Source: Neobacillus sp. PS3-12
GTDB lineage: Bacteria > Bacillota > Bacilli > Bacillales > Cytobacillaceae
Reading direction: 5' to 3'
Length of the DNA stretch: 64,000 bases
Assembly: GCF_030915385.1 (NCBI RefSeq)
Contig: NZ_CP133268.1
Coordinates: 4,004,001 to 4,068,000 of the forward strand
The translations under genes and the position numbers were made by a program. A model generated the notes under the pieces. That model did no database searches. It was given only the letters and a program-made list of their open reading frames with translations, and was not told the origin of the DNA. Positions within the stretch are counted from its first letter, which is position 1, and each line of letters begins with the position of its first letter. Positions 6,973 through 16,532 of this stretch are shown one piece after another.

Positions 6973-9287
6973 ATATCGCTTTAAAAGGGCGGGTTCAGGG
7001 TGTTGGCTTTAGGCCGTTTGTTTTTCAATTGGCACAGGAATACCAATTAAATGGGACCGTCCAAAACAATATGGATGGGGTAAAGATCCACATTGAAGGC
7101 AAGTCAGAAAGATTGCAGGAGTTTATCCATGATTTGCGTGAAAAAGCACCAAGTCTTTCTAAAATTGTTGAGATTGTGGTCGAAGAAACTGAATTACGAA
7201 ACATGGAGCGATTTACGATCATTGAAAGTGAACGAACGGGAACATCAGAACTTGTCATTCCGATTGATTCGGCTGTTTGTGATGACTGCTTAAGGGAAAT
7301 GAACGATCCAACAAATTTTCGCTATCAGTATCCTTTTATCAATTGCACCCAATGCGGACCGCGTTACACGATTATTGAAGAGCTTCCATATGACAGGCCG
7401 TATACAACGATGAAAGAGTTTAAGATGTGCCCTGATTGTGAGAAGGAATATCATGATCCCGCCAATCGCCGTCATCATGCGCAGCCAATCGCCTGCCCGA
7501 AATGCGGGCCAAAAGTGAGGCTGTTAAATGCTAATGGACAGGAAATGGCCGCAGAAAATCCAATTCAGGAGACGATTGCTCTTTTAAAAGCAGGCAAAGT
7601 TATCGCAGTCAAAGGGATTGGCGGCTACCATCTTTGCTGTGATGCTGGAAATGATCAAGCAGTTGCTAATTTAAGAGCAAGAAAAAACCGCCCGAATCGG
7701 CCGCTCGCCATTATGGCTGCTGACATTTCTAAGGTTGAAGAAATAGCGGAAGTATCGGAAACGGAACGGGATTTGTTAAAAAGTCCGGAAGCGCCAATCA
7801 TGATTCTTCGAAAAAATGAATTTTATCATCTTTCAAAAGAAGTAGCGCCAGGTATGGAATCCATCGGTATCATGCTTCCATATTCACCGCTTCACCATCT
7901 TCTGCTGGCGGATCATGACCTGCCATTTCTCGTCATGACTAGTGCAAATCCATCGGGGCTGCCGATGCTGTTTCAGGATCGAGATGCTCTGCCCTATCTT
8001 AATGGGATCGCAGATTATTATTTAATTCATAATCGGGAGATTCTTCATCCGGTAGATGATTCAGTCATCCAAGTCACTGACGGGAAAATTGATTTTTTGA
8101 GACGTGCAAGGGGATTCGTACCTGATCCGTTTGTAACAAATCAAGATGTTTCAGGAATTGTTGCCTTTGGAGGGCAGCAGAAAACCACCTTTACAATAGG
8201 AAGGAATAAGCAAATTTTTGTTGGCCCTCATATTGGTGATCTGGGAAATATCGAGACAATCAACCATTATAAAAATGAATTGGAGCATCTATTAAAATGG
8301 ATTCAAACTCCTAAGTCCATTGCTGTGACAGATGCTCATCCTGGTTATTATACTCATAATCTTGTAAACGAATATGAATTTGAAAAAGTGATAGAGGTTC
8401 AACACCATCATGCCCATATGGCTGCATGCCTGGACGAGCATGGTGTCAAAAGCAAGGCCTATGGGATTATCCTGGATGGAACCGGTTTTGGACTCGATGG
8501 GAATATTTGGGGATTTGAAATCTTCTATGGGGATACCGAGAATTTTCAGCGGATAGGTCATTTACGATATACACCTCTACCAGGAAATGAAAAGTGCATT
8601 CAGGAACCATGGAGAAATGCGGCAGCAATGCTAATGTCACTACTTGGTGATGAAGGACGTGATTCAGCTAAACGAATTTTCGAAGACAAAGTCATGGGAA
8701 TTGATGTTTTAAAAAGAATGATAGAAAACAATGTGAATACCGTGCAGGCAGGAACTTGCGGAAGATTGTTTGATGCGGTTAGCGCAATCTGCGGAATTAC
8801 CAGGATTTCCAGCTATGATGGTGAAGCGGCAATCAAGCTGGCTGAGCTTGCTGATGAAAAAAAATCCTTTGAGCCATATCCTTATAGGCTTTTCGATGAC
8901 GGTGGATTGTTAGCATTTGATTTTTCCAAAATGCTCAAAGTAATTGCGTTGGATGTACTTTCCGGAGTAGAAGCTGCTTATATCAGCAGCAGGTTTCATG
9001 AGACGGTTGTTCAAGCTCTTGTTGATGGTATGTCGCAATTATTGAAGAAAGAACCGGAAACTGTAAAAACCGTTGTTTTATCAGGAGGAAGTATGCATAA
9101 CCGTTTTTTTCGAACTAGACTAGGACAAGGATTATCAGAACTTGGCTTTAAAGTGCTTTTGCCAGAAAGAGTTCCCTGTAATGATGGCGGTTTATCGTAC
9201 GGCCAGCTGGTTGTTGCGGCAGCAAAAAGGAGGAATAGTAATGTGTGTGGGAGTACCGGCAAAAGTAGTGGAAAAAATGGAATATAG
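6957..9287 (+). CDS. hypF: Carbamoyltransferase HypF
   Basis: Converts carbamoyl phosphate to a thiocarbamate on HypE, the source of the CN ligands of the NiFe site. About 776 residues, normal for the family. Domains in order: acylphosphatase-like (GRVQGVGFRPFV), a double zinc-finger region (CDDC...CTQCGP and CPDC...CPKCGP), YrdC-like domain, and a Kae1-like C-terminal half with the HHHAHMAAC metal motif. Start ATG 6957 overlaps hypB by 16 nt and has GAAGGGG upstream; the open frame begins earlier at 6924. The end overlaps hypC by 47 nt. The tight overlaps indicate translational coupling through hypBFCDE. Confidence 0.95.
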   Translation: MCTAVNIALKGRVQGVGFRPFVFQLAQEYQLNGTVQNNMDGVKIHIEGKSERLQEFIHDLREKAPSLSKIVEIVVEETELRNMERFTIIESERTGTSELVIPIDSAVCDDCLREMNDPTNFRYQYPFINCTQCGPRYTIIEELPYDRPYTTMKEFKMCPDCEKEYHDPANRRHHAQPIACPKCGPKVRLLNANGQEMAAENPIQETIALLKAGKVIAVKGIGGYHLCCDAGNDQAVANLRARKNRPNRPLAIMAADISKVEEIAEVSETERDLLKSPEAPIMILRKNEFYHLSKEVAPGMESIGIMLPYSPLHHLLLADHDLPFLVMTSANPSGLPMLFQDRDALPYLNGIADYYLIHNREILHPVDDSVIQVTDGKIDFLRRARGFVPDPFVTNQDVSGIVAFGGQQKTTFTIGRNKQIFVGPHIGDLGNIETINHYKNELEHLLKWIQTPKSIAVTDAHPGYYTHNLVNEYEFEKVIEVQHHHAHMAACLDEHGVKSKAYGIILDGTGFGLDGNIWGFEIFYGDTENFQRIGHLRYTPLPGNEKCIQEPWRNAAAMLMSLLGDEGRDSAKRIFEDKVMGIDVLKRMIENNVNTVQAGTCGRLFDAVSAICGITRISSYDGEAAIKLAELADEKKSFEPYPYRLFDDGGLLAFDFSKMLKVIALDVLSGVEAAYISSRFHETVVQALVDGMSQLLKKEPETVKTVVLSGGSMHNRFFRTRLGQGLSELGFKVLLPERVPCNDGGLSYGQLVVAAAKRRNSNVCGSTGKSSGKNGI

Positions 9288-9474
9288 CGCTGTTGTCGAT
9301 GTGATGGGATCCCAAACAACTGTTGGAACAATTTTTGTGCCGGAAGTTGAGCTTGGGGATTATGTAATTGTTCATGCTGGACAAGCAATGAGTATAGTGG
9401 ACGAAGATTATGCAAGGGAAAGTGTGGAAGAATGGAGGAAACTTATTGATGCTCGACATTCTGAAACAGTCTAA
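9241..9474 (+). CDS. hypC: Hydrogenase assembly chaperone HypC
   Basis: Small chaperone that carries the Fe(CN)2CO unit with HypD to the large subunit. 77 residues. It starts MCVGVPAKV, with the essential Cys2. AAAAGGAGG lies 8 nt before ATG 9241, which fixes the start inside the hypF 3' end. It overlaps hypD by 26 nt. Confidence 0.94.
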   Translation: MCVGVPAKVVEKMEYSAVVDVMGSQTTVGTIFVPEVELGDYVIVHAGQAMSIVDEDYARESVEEWRKLIDARHSETV

Positions 9475-10561
9475 CAACCCGAAAATTTGTAAGCTGCTTG
9501 TTGAATCCGTTATCGAGAAAGCCAAAGAGTTTCAGTTGAAATATGGCCGCAAACCCGCCTTCATGGAGGTTTGCGGTTCACACACGATGGCCTTAGCACG
9601 AACTGGTGTAAAGCAATCTCTGAGAGAGTATGTGGATTTGATTTCGGGGCCAGGCTGTCCTGTTTGTGTTACAGATCAAAGGTCCATTGATGCGATGATT
9701 GCCCTTGCAGAAGGAGAGCATCGAATTATTTGCACATTCGGCGATATGATGAGGGTTCCTGGTTCGAATAAAACACTAATGGATTCGAAAATTGCCGGGA
9801 AGGATATTCGTGTTTTGTATTCACCGGTTGATGCGGTGAAGGTGGCAGAGGAAAATCCCGATAAAGAAGTTATTTTTCTTGGTATTGGCTTTGAGACTAC
9901 AATACCAATATTGGCTCTTATGGTTGGTGAGGCCCAAAAAAGAGCCGTGAAAAACTTCTCGATCTGGATGGCAACAAAGCTTGTTGAGCCTGTTCTCCGC
10001 TATTTGCTTGAGAGCGGTGATGTTCATTTAGATGGGTTCTTACTGCCTGGCCATGTTTCGATTGTACTTGGGGAGAAATCATACCATTATCTAGTGGATG
10101 AATATCAAATTTCTGGTGTCATAACCGGCTTTGAAACAGCTGAATTACTTTCGGGAATCTACAAATTGATTGATTTGGGATTAAAAGGCCGAGTTTCAAT
10201 TGAGAATAATCATACTTCTGTTGTTAGCAAAACTGGTAACCTCGTTATTCAGGAGTGGATGAAGAAGTATTTAGTAGAATGCGATGAGGCCTGGCGTGGA
10301 ATTGGTGTGATCCCTAATAGCGGATTGGATTTGAAGCCGGAATATGATCAATATAATGCCAAAAAAAGATTTACCGTTGAGGTTGGTGAACCGAGAAAAA
10401 CAAAATGTCGCTGCGGGGAAGTCATTCGCGGACTTATATCCCCCGCTGAATGTCCGTTATTTGCCAAAGCATGCAAGCCAATGAATCCGATCGGACCATG
10501 CATGGTTTCAGCAGAGGGCAGCTGTGCGGCTTATTATCAATACTTGAGGGAGAGTTTTTAA
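9449..10561 (+). CDS. hypD: Hydrogenase iron-centre assembly protein HypD
   Basis: Fe-S protein that, with HypC and HypE, builds the Fe(CN)2CO moiety. 370 residues. Motifs are EVCGSHTMAL, SGPGCPVCVT and the Cys-rich C-terminus (CRCGEVIRG, SPAECPLFAKACKP, GPCMVS). Start chosen at ATG 9449, nine bases after GGAGG, rather than 9410. It overlaps hypC upstream and shares TAATG with hypE downstream. Confidence 0.95.
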   Translation: MLDILKQSNNPKICKLLVESVIEKAKEFQLKYGRKPAFMEVCGSHTMALARTGVKQSLREYVDLISGPGCPVCVTDQRSIDAMIALAEGEHRIICTFGDMMRVPGSNKTLMDSKIAGKDIRVLYSPVDAVKVAEENPDKEVIFLGIGFETTIPILALMVGEAQKRAVKNFSIWMATKLVEPVLRYLLESGDVHLDGFLLPGHVSIVLGEKSYHYLVDEYQISGVITGFETAELLSGIYKLIDLGLKGRVSIENNHTSVVSKTGNLVIQEWMKKYLVECDEAWRGIGVIPNSGLDLKPEYDQYNAKKRFTVEVGEPRKTKCRCGEVIRGLISPAECPLFAKACKPMNPIGPCMVSAEGSCAAYYQYLRESF

Positions 10562-11562
10562 TGGAGAAGTTTATCAGCTTGGCACATGGTGATGGCGGTG
10601 AACTAAGTCACCAGCTTATTTGTGATGTGTTTATTAAAGCGTTTGGTGATAACGAGGCAGCCTTGTTTGATGCAGCAACATTAACAATTCCAACAGGTAA
10701 AATAGCTGTTACAACAGATTCGTTTGTGGTTAAACCCATTTTTTTTCCCGGAGGTTCGATTGGGAAATTAGCTGTTGCCGGTACAGTCAATGATCTGACT
10801 GTTAGTGGGGCAACGCCTGTTTACTTAACCTGTGGCTTTGTCATAGAAGAAGGGTTTCCTGTTTCTGATTTAGAAAAAATTGTGACCGATATGGCATCGG
10901 AAGTAAAGAGGACGGGAGTACGTATTGTCGCAGGGGACACTAAAGTGGTCGAACGTGGGTGTGCAGACGGTGTATTTATCAATACAACAGGAATTGGCGT
11001 TTATGATGGTGATCATGGGTGCAGCCTGGCATTTGAAGAAGGAGATGCGATTATTGTTTCCGGTTCAATTGGAGACCACGGGGTCGCAATTCTTACCGCA
11101 AGAAATGAATTAGGAATTCAAAGTCCTGTTAAGAGTGACTGTGCTTCATTAAATGGAATGCTGGGTAAAGTATTAAAGAATACAAGCAAGGTACGGATCA
11201 TGAGAGATCCCACAAGAGGAGGTCTGGCCACAACTCTTGTTGAAATTGCTGAGGATTTTCACTTAACAATAAAAATTATAGAGTCAGATCTTCCAGTTAA
11301 AGAGGAAGTACGGGGTGTTTGTGATTTGCTAGGCTTTGATCCGCTTTATCTGGCAAACGAAGGAAAAGCAATTCTCATTGTTGCTTCCGAGGAAAAGAAT
11401 AAAGTAATCGATATTTTGCGAGAATTTCCTGAGGGCAGGGATGCTGCTTTAATTGGTTCTATTATTGGTAAAGAAAAAGGTCAGCTTTTATTAGAAACTC
11501 CGCTTGGATCAAAACGATTGCTTACGAGACTATCTGGTACTATGTTGCCGCGTATATGTTAA
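10561..11562 (+). CDS. hypE: Hydrogenase expression/formation protein HypE
   Basis: Dehydrates the thiocarbamate that HypF places on its C-terminal Cys, giving the cyanide ligand. 333 residues. The N-terminus has LAHGDGGELSHQLI, the centre RDPTRGGLATTL (ATP-binding, PurM-like fold), and the protein ends PRIC, the required C-terminal Cys. Start overlaps the hypD stop as TAATG with GAGGGAGAG upstream. Last gene of the hyp operon. Confidence 0.95.
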   Translation: MEKFISLAHGDGGELSHQLICDVFIKAFGDNEAALFDAATLTIPTGKIAVTTDSFVVKPIFFPGGSIGKLAVAGTVNDLTVSGATPVYLTCGFVIEEGFPVSDLEKIVTDMASEVKRTGVRIVAGDTKVVERGCADGVFINTTGIGVYDGDHGCSLAFEEGDAIIVSGSIGDHGVAILTARNELGIQSPVKSDCASLNGMLGKVLKNTSKVRIMRDPTRGGLATTLVEIAEDFHLTIKIIESDLPVKEEVRGVCDLLGFDPLYLANEGKAILIVASEEKNKVIDILREFPEGRDAALIGSIIGKEKGQLLLETPLGSKRLLTRLSGTMLPRIC

Positions 11563-11718
11563 GATGTTCAAGTTCAAAACATTAATCGTGGATTGTATTA
11601 AAAAAGCTAAAATAGTTTTCTAAATAGTAATACTGAAAAGTTACAAATAAATTAGGCAATAAGGCAGGCAGAAAGTGGGGTCTGTCTTTTCTGTAACTGC
11701 CCTTAAAGATGCTTGTGC

Positions 11719-11741
11719 ACCACAGTCGTCGTGGTTTTTTT
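11719..11741 (+). terminator. Possible terminator after hypE
   Basis: ACCAC/GTGGT stem, 7-nt loop and a run of seven T. It lies 157 nt after hypE in the 355-nt space before the next gene; nothing else recognisable is in that space. The stem is short, so moderate support. Confidence 0.5.
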
Positions 11742-11917
11742 GCAAGTAACGAGGCCTTTTTGAGTGTTGTTGATTCAATGATCACCCACCACTTTGAGTA
11801 GATATTAATATATTGGTTCTAGAAGTTTTTTTCATATACGTGAAATTTATCACAAAAACCAGAATGCATTTTCTAATATAATTGATCTGTTAGTAAAGAT
11901 TTTGGGAGGGATTTATT

Positions 11918-12289
11918 ATGATACCTGAAAAACTTTTAGAGGTATTAAGGTATGAGGGAGTAGCATCCATTGTAACCCAAGGGGGTGGGGAACCTCATTT
12001 GGTTTGTACCTGGAATAGTTATATTCAAGTTTTAGATAACGGAAAATTACTATATCCTGCGGGAGGAATGAATTCAACAGAAGGAAATCTTGAAAAAAAT
12101 AATAAAATCCAAATGGCAGTTGGAAGCAAAGAAGTAGATGGTTTCCATGGTCCAGGTACTGGGTTTCGAATTGAAGGAACTGCTACTTTTGTAAAATCAG
12201 GACCTGAATTCGAAGAAATCAAGCAGAAATTCCCTTGGTCAAGAGCTGCAGTTGAAATTACGGTTGATTCCATTACCCAAACTTTATAA
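11918..12289 (+). CDS. Pyridoxamine 5'-phosphate oxidase-family (split barrel) protein
   Basis: Small FMN-binding split-barrel protein of 123 residues; substrate unknown. The pattern EGVASIVTQG, HLVCTWNSYI, LYPAGGMNSTEGNLEKN and GTGFRIEGTA is typical of short flavin reductase/PNPOx-like proteins. GGGAGG precedes ATG 11918 by 8 nt. It is monocistronic, ending before the hairpin at 12373. It lies behind the hydrogenase operon but has its own leader. Function beyond fold is not inferable. Confidence 0.8.
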   Translation: MIPEKLLEVLRYEGVASIVTQGGGEPHLVCTWNSYIQVLDNGKLLYPAGGMNSTEGNLEKNNKIQMAVGSKEVDGFHGPGTGFRIEGTATFVKSGPEFEEIKQKFPWSRAAVEITVDSITQTL

Positions 12290-12372
12290 TTTTTTAAGAG
12301 TGGTTAATGTTTTTGATAAGGGCTCATTAAAAATAGTAAAAGAGATTGAAGGCTTTAATGAAGAATTAACTT

Positions 12373-12413
12373 AAAAGCGTCAGATCCTTTGGAGAAAAGG
12401 GTTTGACGCTTTT
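12373..12413. terminator. Bidirectional-looking terminator hairpin
   Basis: AAAAGCGTCA pairs with TGACGCTTTT around a 20-nt loop. It follows the PNPOx-like gene and precedes the region of gene remnants. Confidence 0.75.
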
Positions 12414-12595
12414 CCATATCTTTATTTTTCTCTAACGTCTCAGAAATAAGTAACCGTAAAACATTTAAAGAAAATCGGTAATAGCACGAGGACTTTGTGA
12501 GTTTTCAACAAAATGACGATTTAGGTTAATTCAATAAAGGTTCAAATTTTATTTTGGTAAAAACAGGTATTATTAAAGAAGAAAGGAGGAGGAGC

Positions 12596-12693
12596 TTGTT
12601 CCTAGTTTTGGAAACTAAACGATTTCTTATAGAGAATTAATAGAAATTGATCCTAAGGTGATTTTTTCTATATTATCTAATCCCCAAGTTTAA
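12596..12693 (+). pseudogene. Remnant of a GNAT acetyltransferase N-terminus
   Basis: A strong AAAGGAGGAGG site precedes TTG 12596, and the frame reads LETKRFLI before a stop. Shifting one base continues RELIEIDPKVIFSILSNPQV, the usual start of RimJ/RimL-type GNAT acetyltransferases. The rest is missing. So the piece is about 30 codons with a frameshift, then a stop, and no downstream GNAT domain. Confidence 0.6.
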
Positions 12694-12778
12694 GACACCC
12701 CATCTAATAGAAACCACTGGCATCCCATGTACAGTTTTATCTTTTATTATATTTTCTACCTTGTGGGTAGCGAAAGGA

Positions 12779-13447
12779 ATGATTCCTTGTATGAAAGGAA
12801 AATTCAAAATAGAAGTGGTACTGTCTACATTTTTTACATTTGCGATAGTTATTATTGCCCCAATGATCCTTGTTCACATTTCAAATGAAATAGTGAAAAT
12901 GATTACACGACCTTTGGCATATGTTTGACTTTTGGGAATGCCGTTTATCTTATGTAAGGTAATGAAAAATCCTATTGGTACATTAGGATTTAAGAAGAAG
13001 AAATTAGCAAAACAGGTATTCATAGGTGTAGGAGTTTTCGTGATGCTTGATTTAGTTATAACTATTGCTGTTTTAGCATTAGGAGATAATAAAGGCATAC
13101 TATTGCCTGCAAAAGAGAATAGAATTGGAATCATTATATATTCTGTAGTTTTTGATATGATTTGTGCAGGTATGGGAGAGGAAACGCTGTTTCGCGGTTA
13201 TTTTATGGAACGGTATCGAACTCTAACTAATTCGGATATTGGGGCAGTCGTTATACCTGCTCTTATGTTTGGTATTTGGCATTTTCCAAATAGTCAAGAC
13301 TTCTTACAAGTGATTCTTACAGCATTAATCGGACTAGTATTTGGATTAGTACGGCTAAAAATTAAAAACGCTTCAACATTATCGGTGGGCATTTCTCATG
13401 GCCTCCATGATGTTTATATATTGATATTAAGTTGTGCCTTGTTATAG
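12779..13447 (+). pseudogene. CPBP-family intramembrane protease, interrupted by TGA
   Basis: The downstream open part (12932-13447) has the CPBP motifs EETLFRGY, a His in FGIWHFPNS and the final HGLHD, with four membrane segments. The same frame extends upstream through another hydrophobic stretch (around 12800-12920) to an in-frame TGA at 12926-12928. The protein is either split by this nonsense codon or restarts at TTG 12932, which has no good ribosome site. CPBP proteases act on prenylated or other membrane substrates and often relate to bacteriocin immunity; the role here is unknown. TGA as selenocysteine is unlikely, as no CPBP selenoprotein family is known. Confidence 0.7.
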
Positions 13448-13588
13448 AAATTGCCCGTAAAACCACATGGGCTTGCCCCGTGGAGTAAGTCAGAGATTAA
13501 AATGTTCAATTATGGTAGTTAATAAGTACATGCATCTTTTTAGATTGGGAATAAACTGAATATGATAAGGGAGCAGGGAGGTGAACCC

Positions 13589-14158
13589 ATGAATAAACCA
13601 TGGTTAAACCAATCTTTAAATAAGGAACAAGAAATTCGATTAAGTAATGCTATGCGTATGGTTTGGGAACAACACGTGTACTGGACAAGAATGACAATCA
13701 ATAGCATTGCCTTTGATTTACCTGATATAGACGCAGTTACCGCACGGTTACTCCAAAACGCTACGGATATGGGCAATTTACTAAAGCCTTTCTATGGAAA
13801 TAGAATAGCAGCAAAGTTTAGCAATTTAATCAGAGAACATCTATTAATTGCTGCGGATCTTGTAAAAGCCGCAAAAGCGGGAAATCAAAAAGCTATAGCG
13901 GATGCAGAGAGAAGATGGTACGCAAATGGAGAAGAAATTGCTGAATTCTTAAGCAGGATAAATCCGATTATATCCAGAGTTGAATTCCAAGAAATGTTTC
14001 TCGAGCATCTGGCACTTACTACAAAGGAAGCATTATTTATACTCCAAAATAAATTTCAATCAAGTATTGCTGTGTTTAATAAGATTGAAGAGGAAGCTTT
14101 ACAAATGGCGGATACGATAACAAATGCAATTATAAAACAATTCCCCAGGATGTTTTAA
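13589..14158 (+). CDS. Conserved helical protein of unknown function
   Basis: 189 residues from ATG 13589, 7 nt after GGGAGGTG; the open frame reaches back to 13562. Predicted all-helical and soluble, with MVWEQHVYWTRMTINSIAF near the N-terminus, KPFYGNRIAAKFSNL in the middle and RRWYANGEEIAEFL. Similar proteins occur in many bacilli and clostridia, sometimes mislabelled acetylglutamate kinase; nothing kinase-like is visible. Monocistronic, with its own terminator at 14193. I do not assign a function. Confidence 0.75.
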   Translation: MNKPWLNQSLNKEQEIRLSNAMRMVWEQHVYWTRMTINSIAFDLPDIDAVTARLLQNATDMGNLLKPFYGNRIAAKFSNLIREHLLIAADLVKAAKAGNQKAIADAERRWYANGEEIAEFLSRINPIISRVEFQEMFLEHLALTTKEALFILQNKFQSSIAVFNKIEEEALQMADTITNAIIKQFPRMF

Positions 14159-14192
14159 TGATGAGAGTTACTTATAGCACCATAAGATAATT

Positions 14193-14218
14193 AAAGGCAC
14201 TAATATCAGTGCCTTTTT
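14193..14218 (+). terminator. Rho-independent terminator
   Basis: AAAGGCACT / AGTGCCTTT stem, 6-nt loop, T run, 34 nt after the preceding stop codon. Confidence 0.88.
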
Positions 14219-14392
14219 CATGTAGGTAGGTTTGTTATTAAAAAAAGACGGTGAACTAGATTTTAGTCCCATATTCCAATACCCAGGAATTTCTTTGAAA
14301 GTTAAAAAATTTACGTATCCAAAGTATCTCTGATAGAATGGGTAATATTTTAGAAAAGACCTTAAATTAAGATTGAATCGAGGGAGTAGACG

Positions 14393-15235
14393 ATGATAAA
14401 TGCGGGACTAGTGCTTGAAGGTGGCGGCATGCGCGGATTATATACGGCGGGAGTACTTGAATATTTTATGAGTCAAAATTTATATTTCCCCTACATAATT
14501 GGGGTATCTGCAGGAGCTTGTATGGGTGCTTCATATCTTTCAAGACAATCAGGACGAAACAAGAGGGTAAACCTTGGCTACATCGAGGATAAGCGTTATT
14601 TATCATTAGCGAATTTCATAAAAAAACGGGAACTGTTCGGAATGGACTTTATTTTTGATGAAATTCCAAATAAATTAGTACCCTTTGACATGGATACCTT
14701 TATCCAAAGTCCTGAGCAATTTGTAATTGTAGCAACAGATTGTGAAACAGGTGAGCCTGTTTATTTTGAAAAAGAGGATCACAGTGAACATATTGTCAAA
14801 CTATTGAGAGCATCAAGCTCACTGCCATTTGTTGCCTCGAGTGTTGAATACAATAACCGATACCTTTTAGACGGCGGGATTTCGGACCCGATACCTGTAA
14901 AAAAGGCGGAGAATGATGGTTATGAAAAAAATGTGATTATCTTAACGAAACCAAAGGGCTATTTTAAACGGCCAAGTAAAATGTCTTCAATTTTCAAATA
15001 TAAACGGCATCCTAAAATAAATGACCGGATAAAAGTGCGGTATAAGCACTATAATGAAACCCTGGAATATATTCATAGACAAGAAGAACTTGGAAACTTA
15101 TTTGTTTTAAGACCAAGCATTGAGATGCCGGTTGGAAGGGTCGAACGGAACAAGGAACGACTAGAAAACCTTTACGAATTGGGTTGGAATGACGCAAAGG
15201 AACAGTTTGATGAGTTAAAAAGCTTTCTAGTTTAA
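14393..15235 (+). CDS. Patatin-like phospholipase (RssA/NTE type)
   Basis: Predicted Ser-Asp dyad lipid acyl hydrolase, 280 residues, the common size for bacterial single-domain patatins. The oxyanion hole GGGMRGLYTAGVL is at residues 9-21, the nucleophile elbow GVSAGAC near 38-44, and the catalytic Asp in LDGGISDPIPV near 160. No signal peptide. Stands alone, preceded by CGAGGGAG. Substrate unknown. Confidence 0.9.
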   Translation: MINAGLVLEGGGMRGLYTAGVLEYFMSQNLYFPYIIGVSAGACMGASYLSRQSGRNKRVNLGYIEDKRYLSLANFIKKRELFGMDFIFDEIPNKLVPFDMDTFIQSPEQFVIVATDCETGEPVYFEKEDHSEHIVKLLRASSSLPFVASSVEYNNRYLLDGGISDPIPVKKAENDGYEKNVIILTKPKGYFKRPSKMSSIFKYKRHPKINDRIKVRYKHYNETLEYIHRQEELGNLFVLRPSIEMPVGRVERNKERLENLYELGWNDAKEQFDELKSFLV

Positions 15236-15296
15236 GAACTGATAAAATATTTAAAACGTCACAATCATATCATTGTTTGAAAAAAGGATGCGAATC

Positions 15297-15547
15297 ATGC
15301 CAATTAATTCTTTTGAAAACTACCCGATGAGCTGGAGGCCATCGATTGATAAAACGAAAAAGCCTATTTATCAAGCACTCGCAAGGCAGTTGGAACAGGA
15401 TATACTAAACGGAGTTTTGCTGCCGGCGGAGCTTTGTCGGGAATGATTGTGGCAGGCTCAAGTTATTCAACATTATCAATTGTTGGAGGGATTTTGTCCT
15501 TATTACTGATTCTAGTGGTGATATGGTCTCACAGAGGTGAAAAATAA
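15297..15547 (+). pseudogene. Deletion scar: MocR regulator start joined to MFS transporter end
   Basis: From ATG 15297, with AAAAAAGGATG upstream, the frame gives 42 residues typical of GntR/MocR regulators (PIYQALARQLEQDILNGVLL) and stops at 15444. From about 15422 another frame gives GALSGMIVAGSSYSTLSIVGG followed by a last membrane segment and stop at 15547, typical of the C-terminus of an MFS transporter. The two meet at about 15420-15426. MocR and MFS genes are commonly neighbours, so one deletion of roughly 2-2.5 kb would explain the junction. Neither piece can be functional. Confidence 0.75.
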
Positions 15548-15589
15548 GCCGGATTTGTTTTACGAAAACGAGAAATAAAGAATAAAATG

Positions 15590-15643
15590 AAAGAGCCTAA
15601 AATATGCAAGTCTTTATACACTACTTGCGTATTTGGCTCTTTT
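15590..15643. terminator. Bidirectional terminator
   Basis: AAAGAGCC/GGCTCTTT outer stem and TATGCAAG/CTTGCGTA inner stem. It serves the scar region on one side and the Big_2 membrane protein on the other. Confidence 0.8.
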
Positions 15644-15650
15644 AACTATT

Positions 15651-16325
15651 TTAATAGACTGTTACTTTACAGTTTGCCTTAAGGCTTTCATCACCTGGGA
15701 TTGTAGCTGAGATAGTCGCATCCCCAATTCCTAACGCATTAATTTCACCTTCATCAGTTACAGAAGCAATTGATTGATCACTTGATGACCATGTTACTTC
15801 TTTAGTGAAATCTTTCAATTCAATGTTTCCCAGTTTTACGAATGCATTTGTTGACTGCCCTTTTGGAAGTGTTATTTCTGATGGTATGTTGAGGCTGATG
15901 GTACTTGAATCGGTATCGGAAAAATTATCATTATCACTGTTAATTTTTCCTTGTACACTTTTTAAAAATGCTCCCCCGCCAAATCCACTTATTAAAGCAA
16001 CATATAGGAGTTCTAATGGATCATTACTTTTCAAAGGAAGGGCGCCAGCAAGACCAGCAATGGATCCTAGTAAAATATCAGATAGAAAACCTAGCGAAAA
16101 CCAATTGTTTTGTTCATCGTTACCTTTCCGTGGATAAATGATCTTATTGTCATGAAAATACAAAGCATGTGCAAACCCACCTATGCTTCCTGCTAATAAA
16201 ATTAAAGGTATTGTGTCGAGTGTAGCTTTATATTGGAATGATATATAGACAACTAACCCAATTAAAGTTATAGCTCCAATTAACCAAAACCAGATTAAAT
16301 CCTTTTTGAAATTATTATAATTCAT
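15651..16325 (-). CDS. Membrane protein with C-terminal Ig-like (Big_2) domain
   Basis: About 224 residues. Four hydrophobic segments in the N-terminal 125 residues (for example WFWLIGAITLIGLVVYI and LILLAGSIGGFAHALYF) are followed by a Ser/Asp-rich linker and a Big_2-like domain, with VTWSSSDQSIASVTDEG and GDATISATIPGD near the C-terminus. Start chosen at ATG 16325 with GGGGGAG 7 nt upstream; the open frame extends two codons earlier to a GTG. Big_2 domains are usually extracellular adhesion or structural modules. Monocistronic. Function unknown. Confidence 0.8.
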   Translation of the reverse strand: MNYNNFKKDLIWFWLIGAITLIGLVVYISFQYKATLDTIPLILLAGSIGGFAHALYFHDNKIIYPRKGNDEQNNWFSLGFLSDILLGSIAGLAGALPLKSNDPLELLYVALISGFGGGAFLKSVQGKINSDNDNFSDTDSSTISLNIPSEITLPKGQSTNAFVKLGNIELKDFTKEVTWSSSDQSIASVTDEGEINALGIGDATISATIPGDESLKANCKVTVY

Positions 16326-16532
16326 TAACACACTCCCCCAAGATTGTTTACATTATATATAGCGTCCAATTAGGGAAATATGTTTAAGCTGTTATGATTT
16401 TTTTAGTGAGTTGAGGGCATATAAACACAAGACTAATTACCTAAGTGTCTTTTTGCGGTGTCACTATTTAATAAGATTGGATAAACATTGTATAATTGAA
16501 CGGCAAAGTGTTTCAAAAGGGGAGAATGCATC

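Noticed and set aside
12926-12928. In-frame TGA in the CPBP protease as a fourth selenocysteine codon
   Set aside because: No Cys is expected at this site in the family, no redox motif forms, and no SECIS-like hairpin follows. A plain nonsense codon in a decaying gene is more likely.
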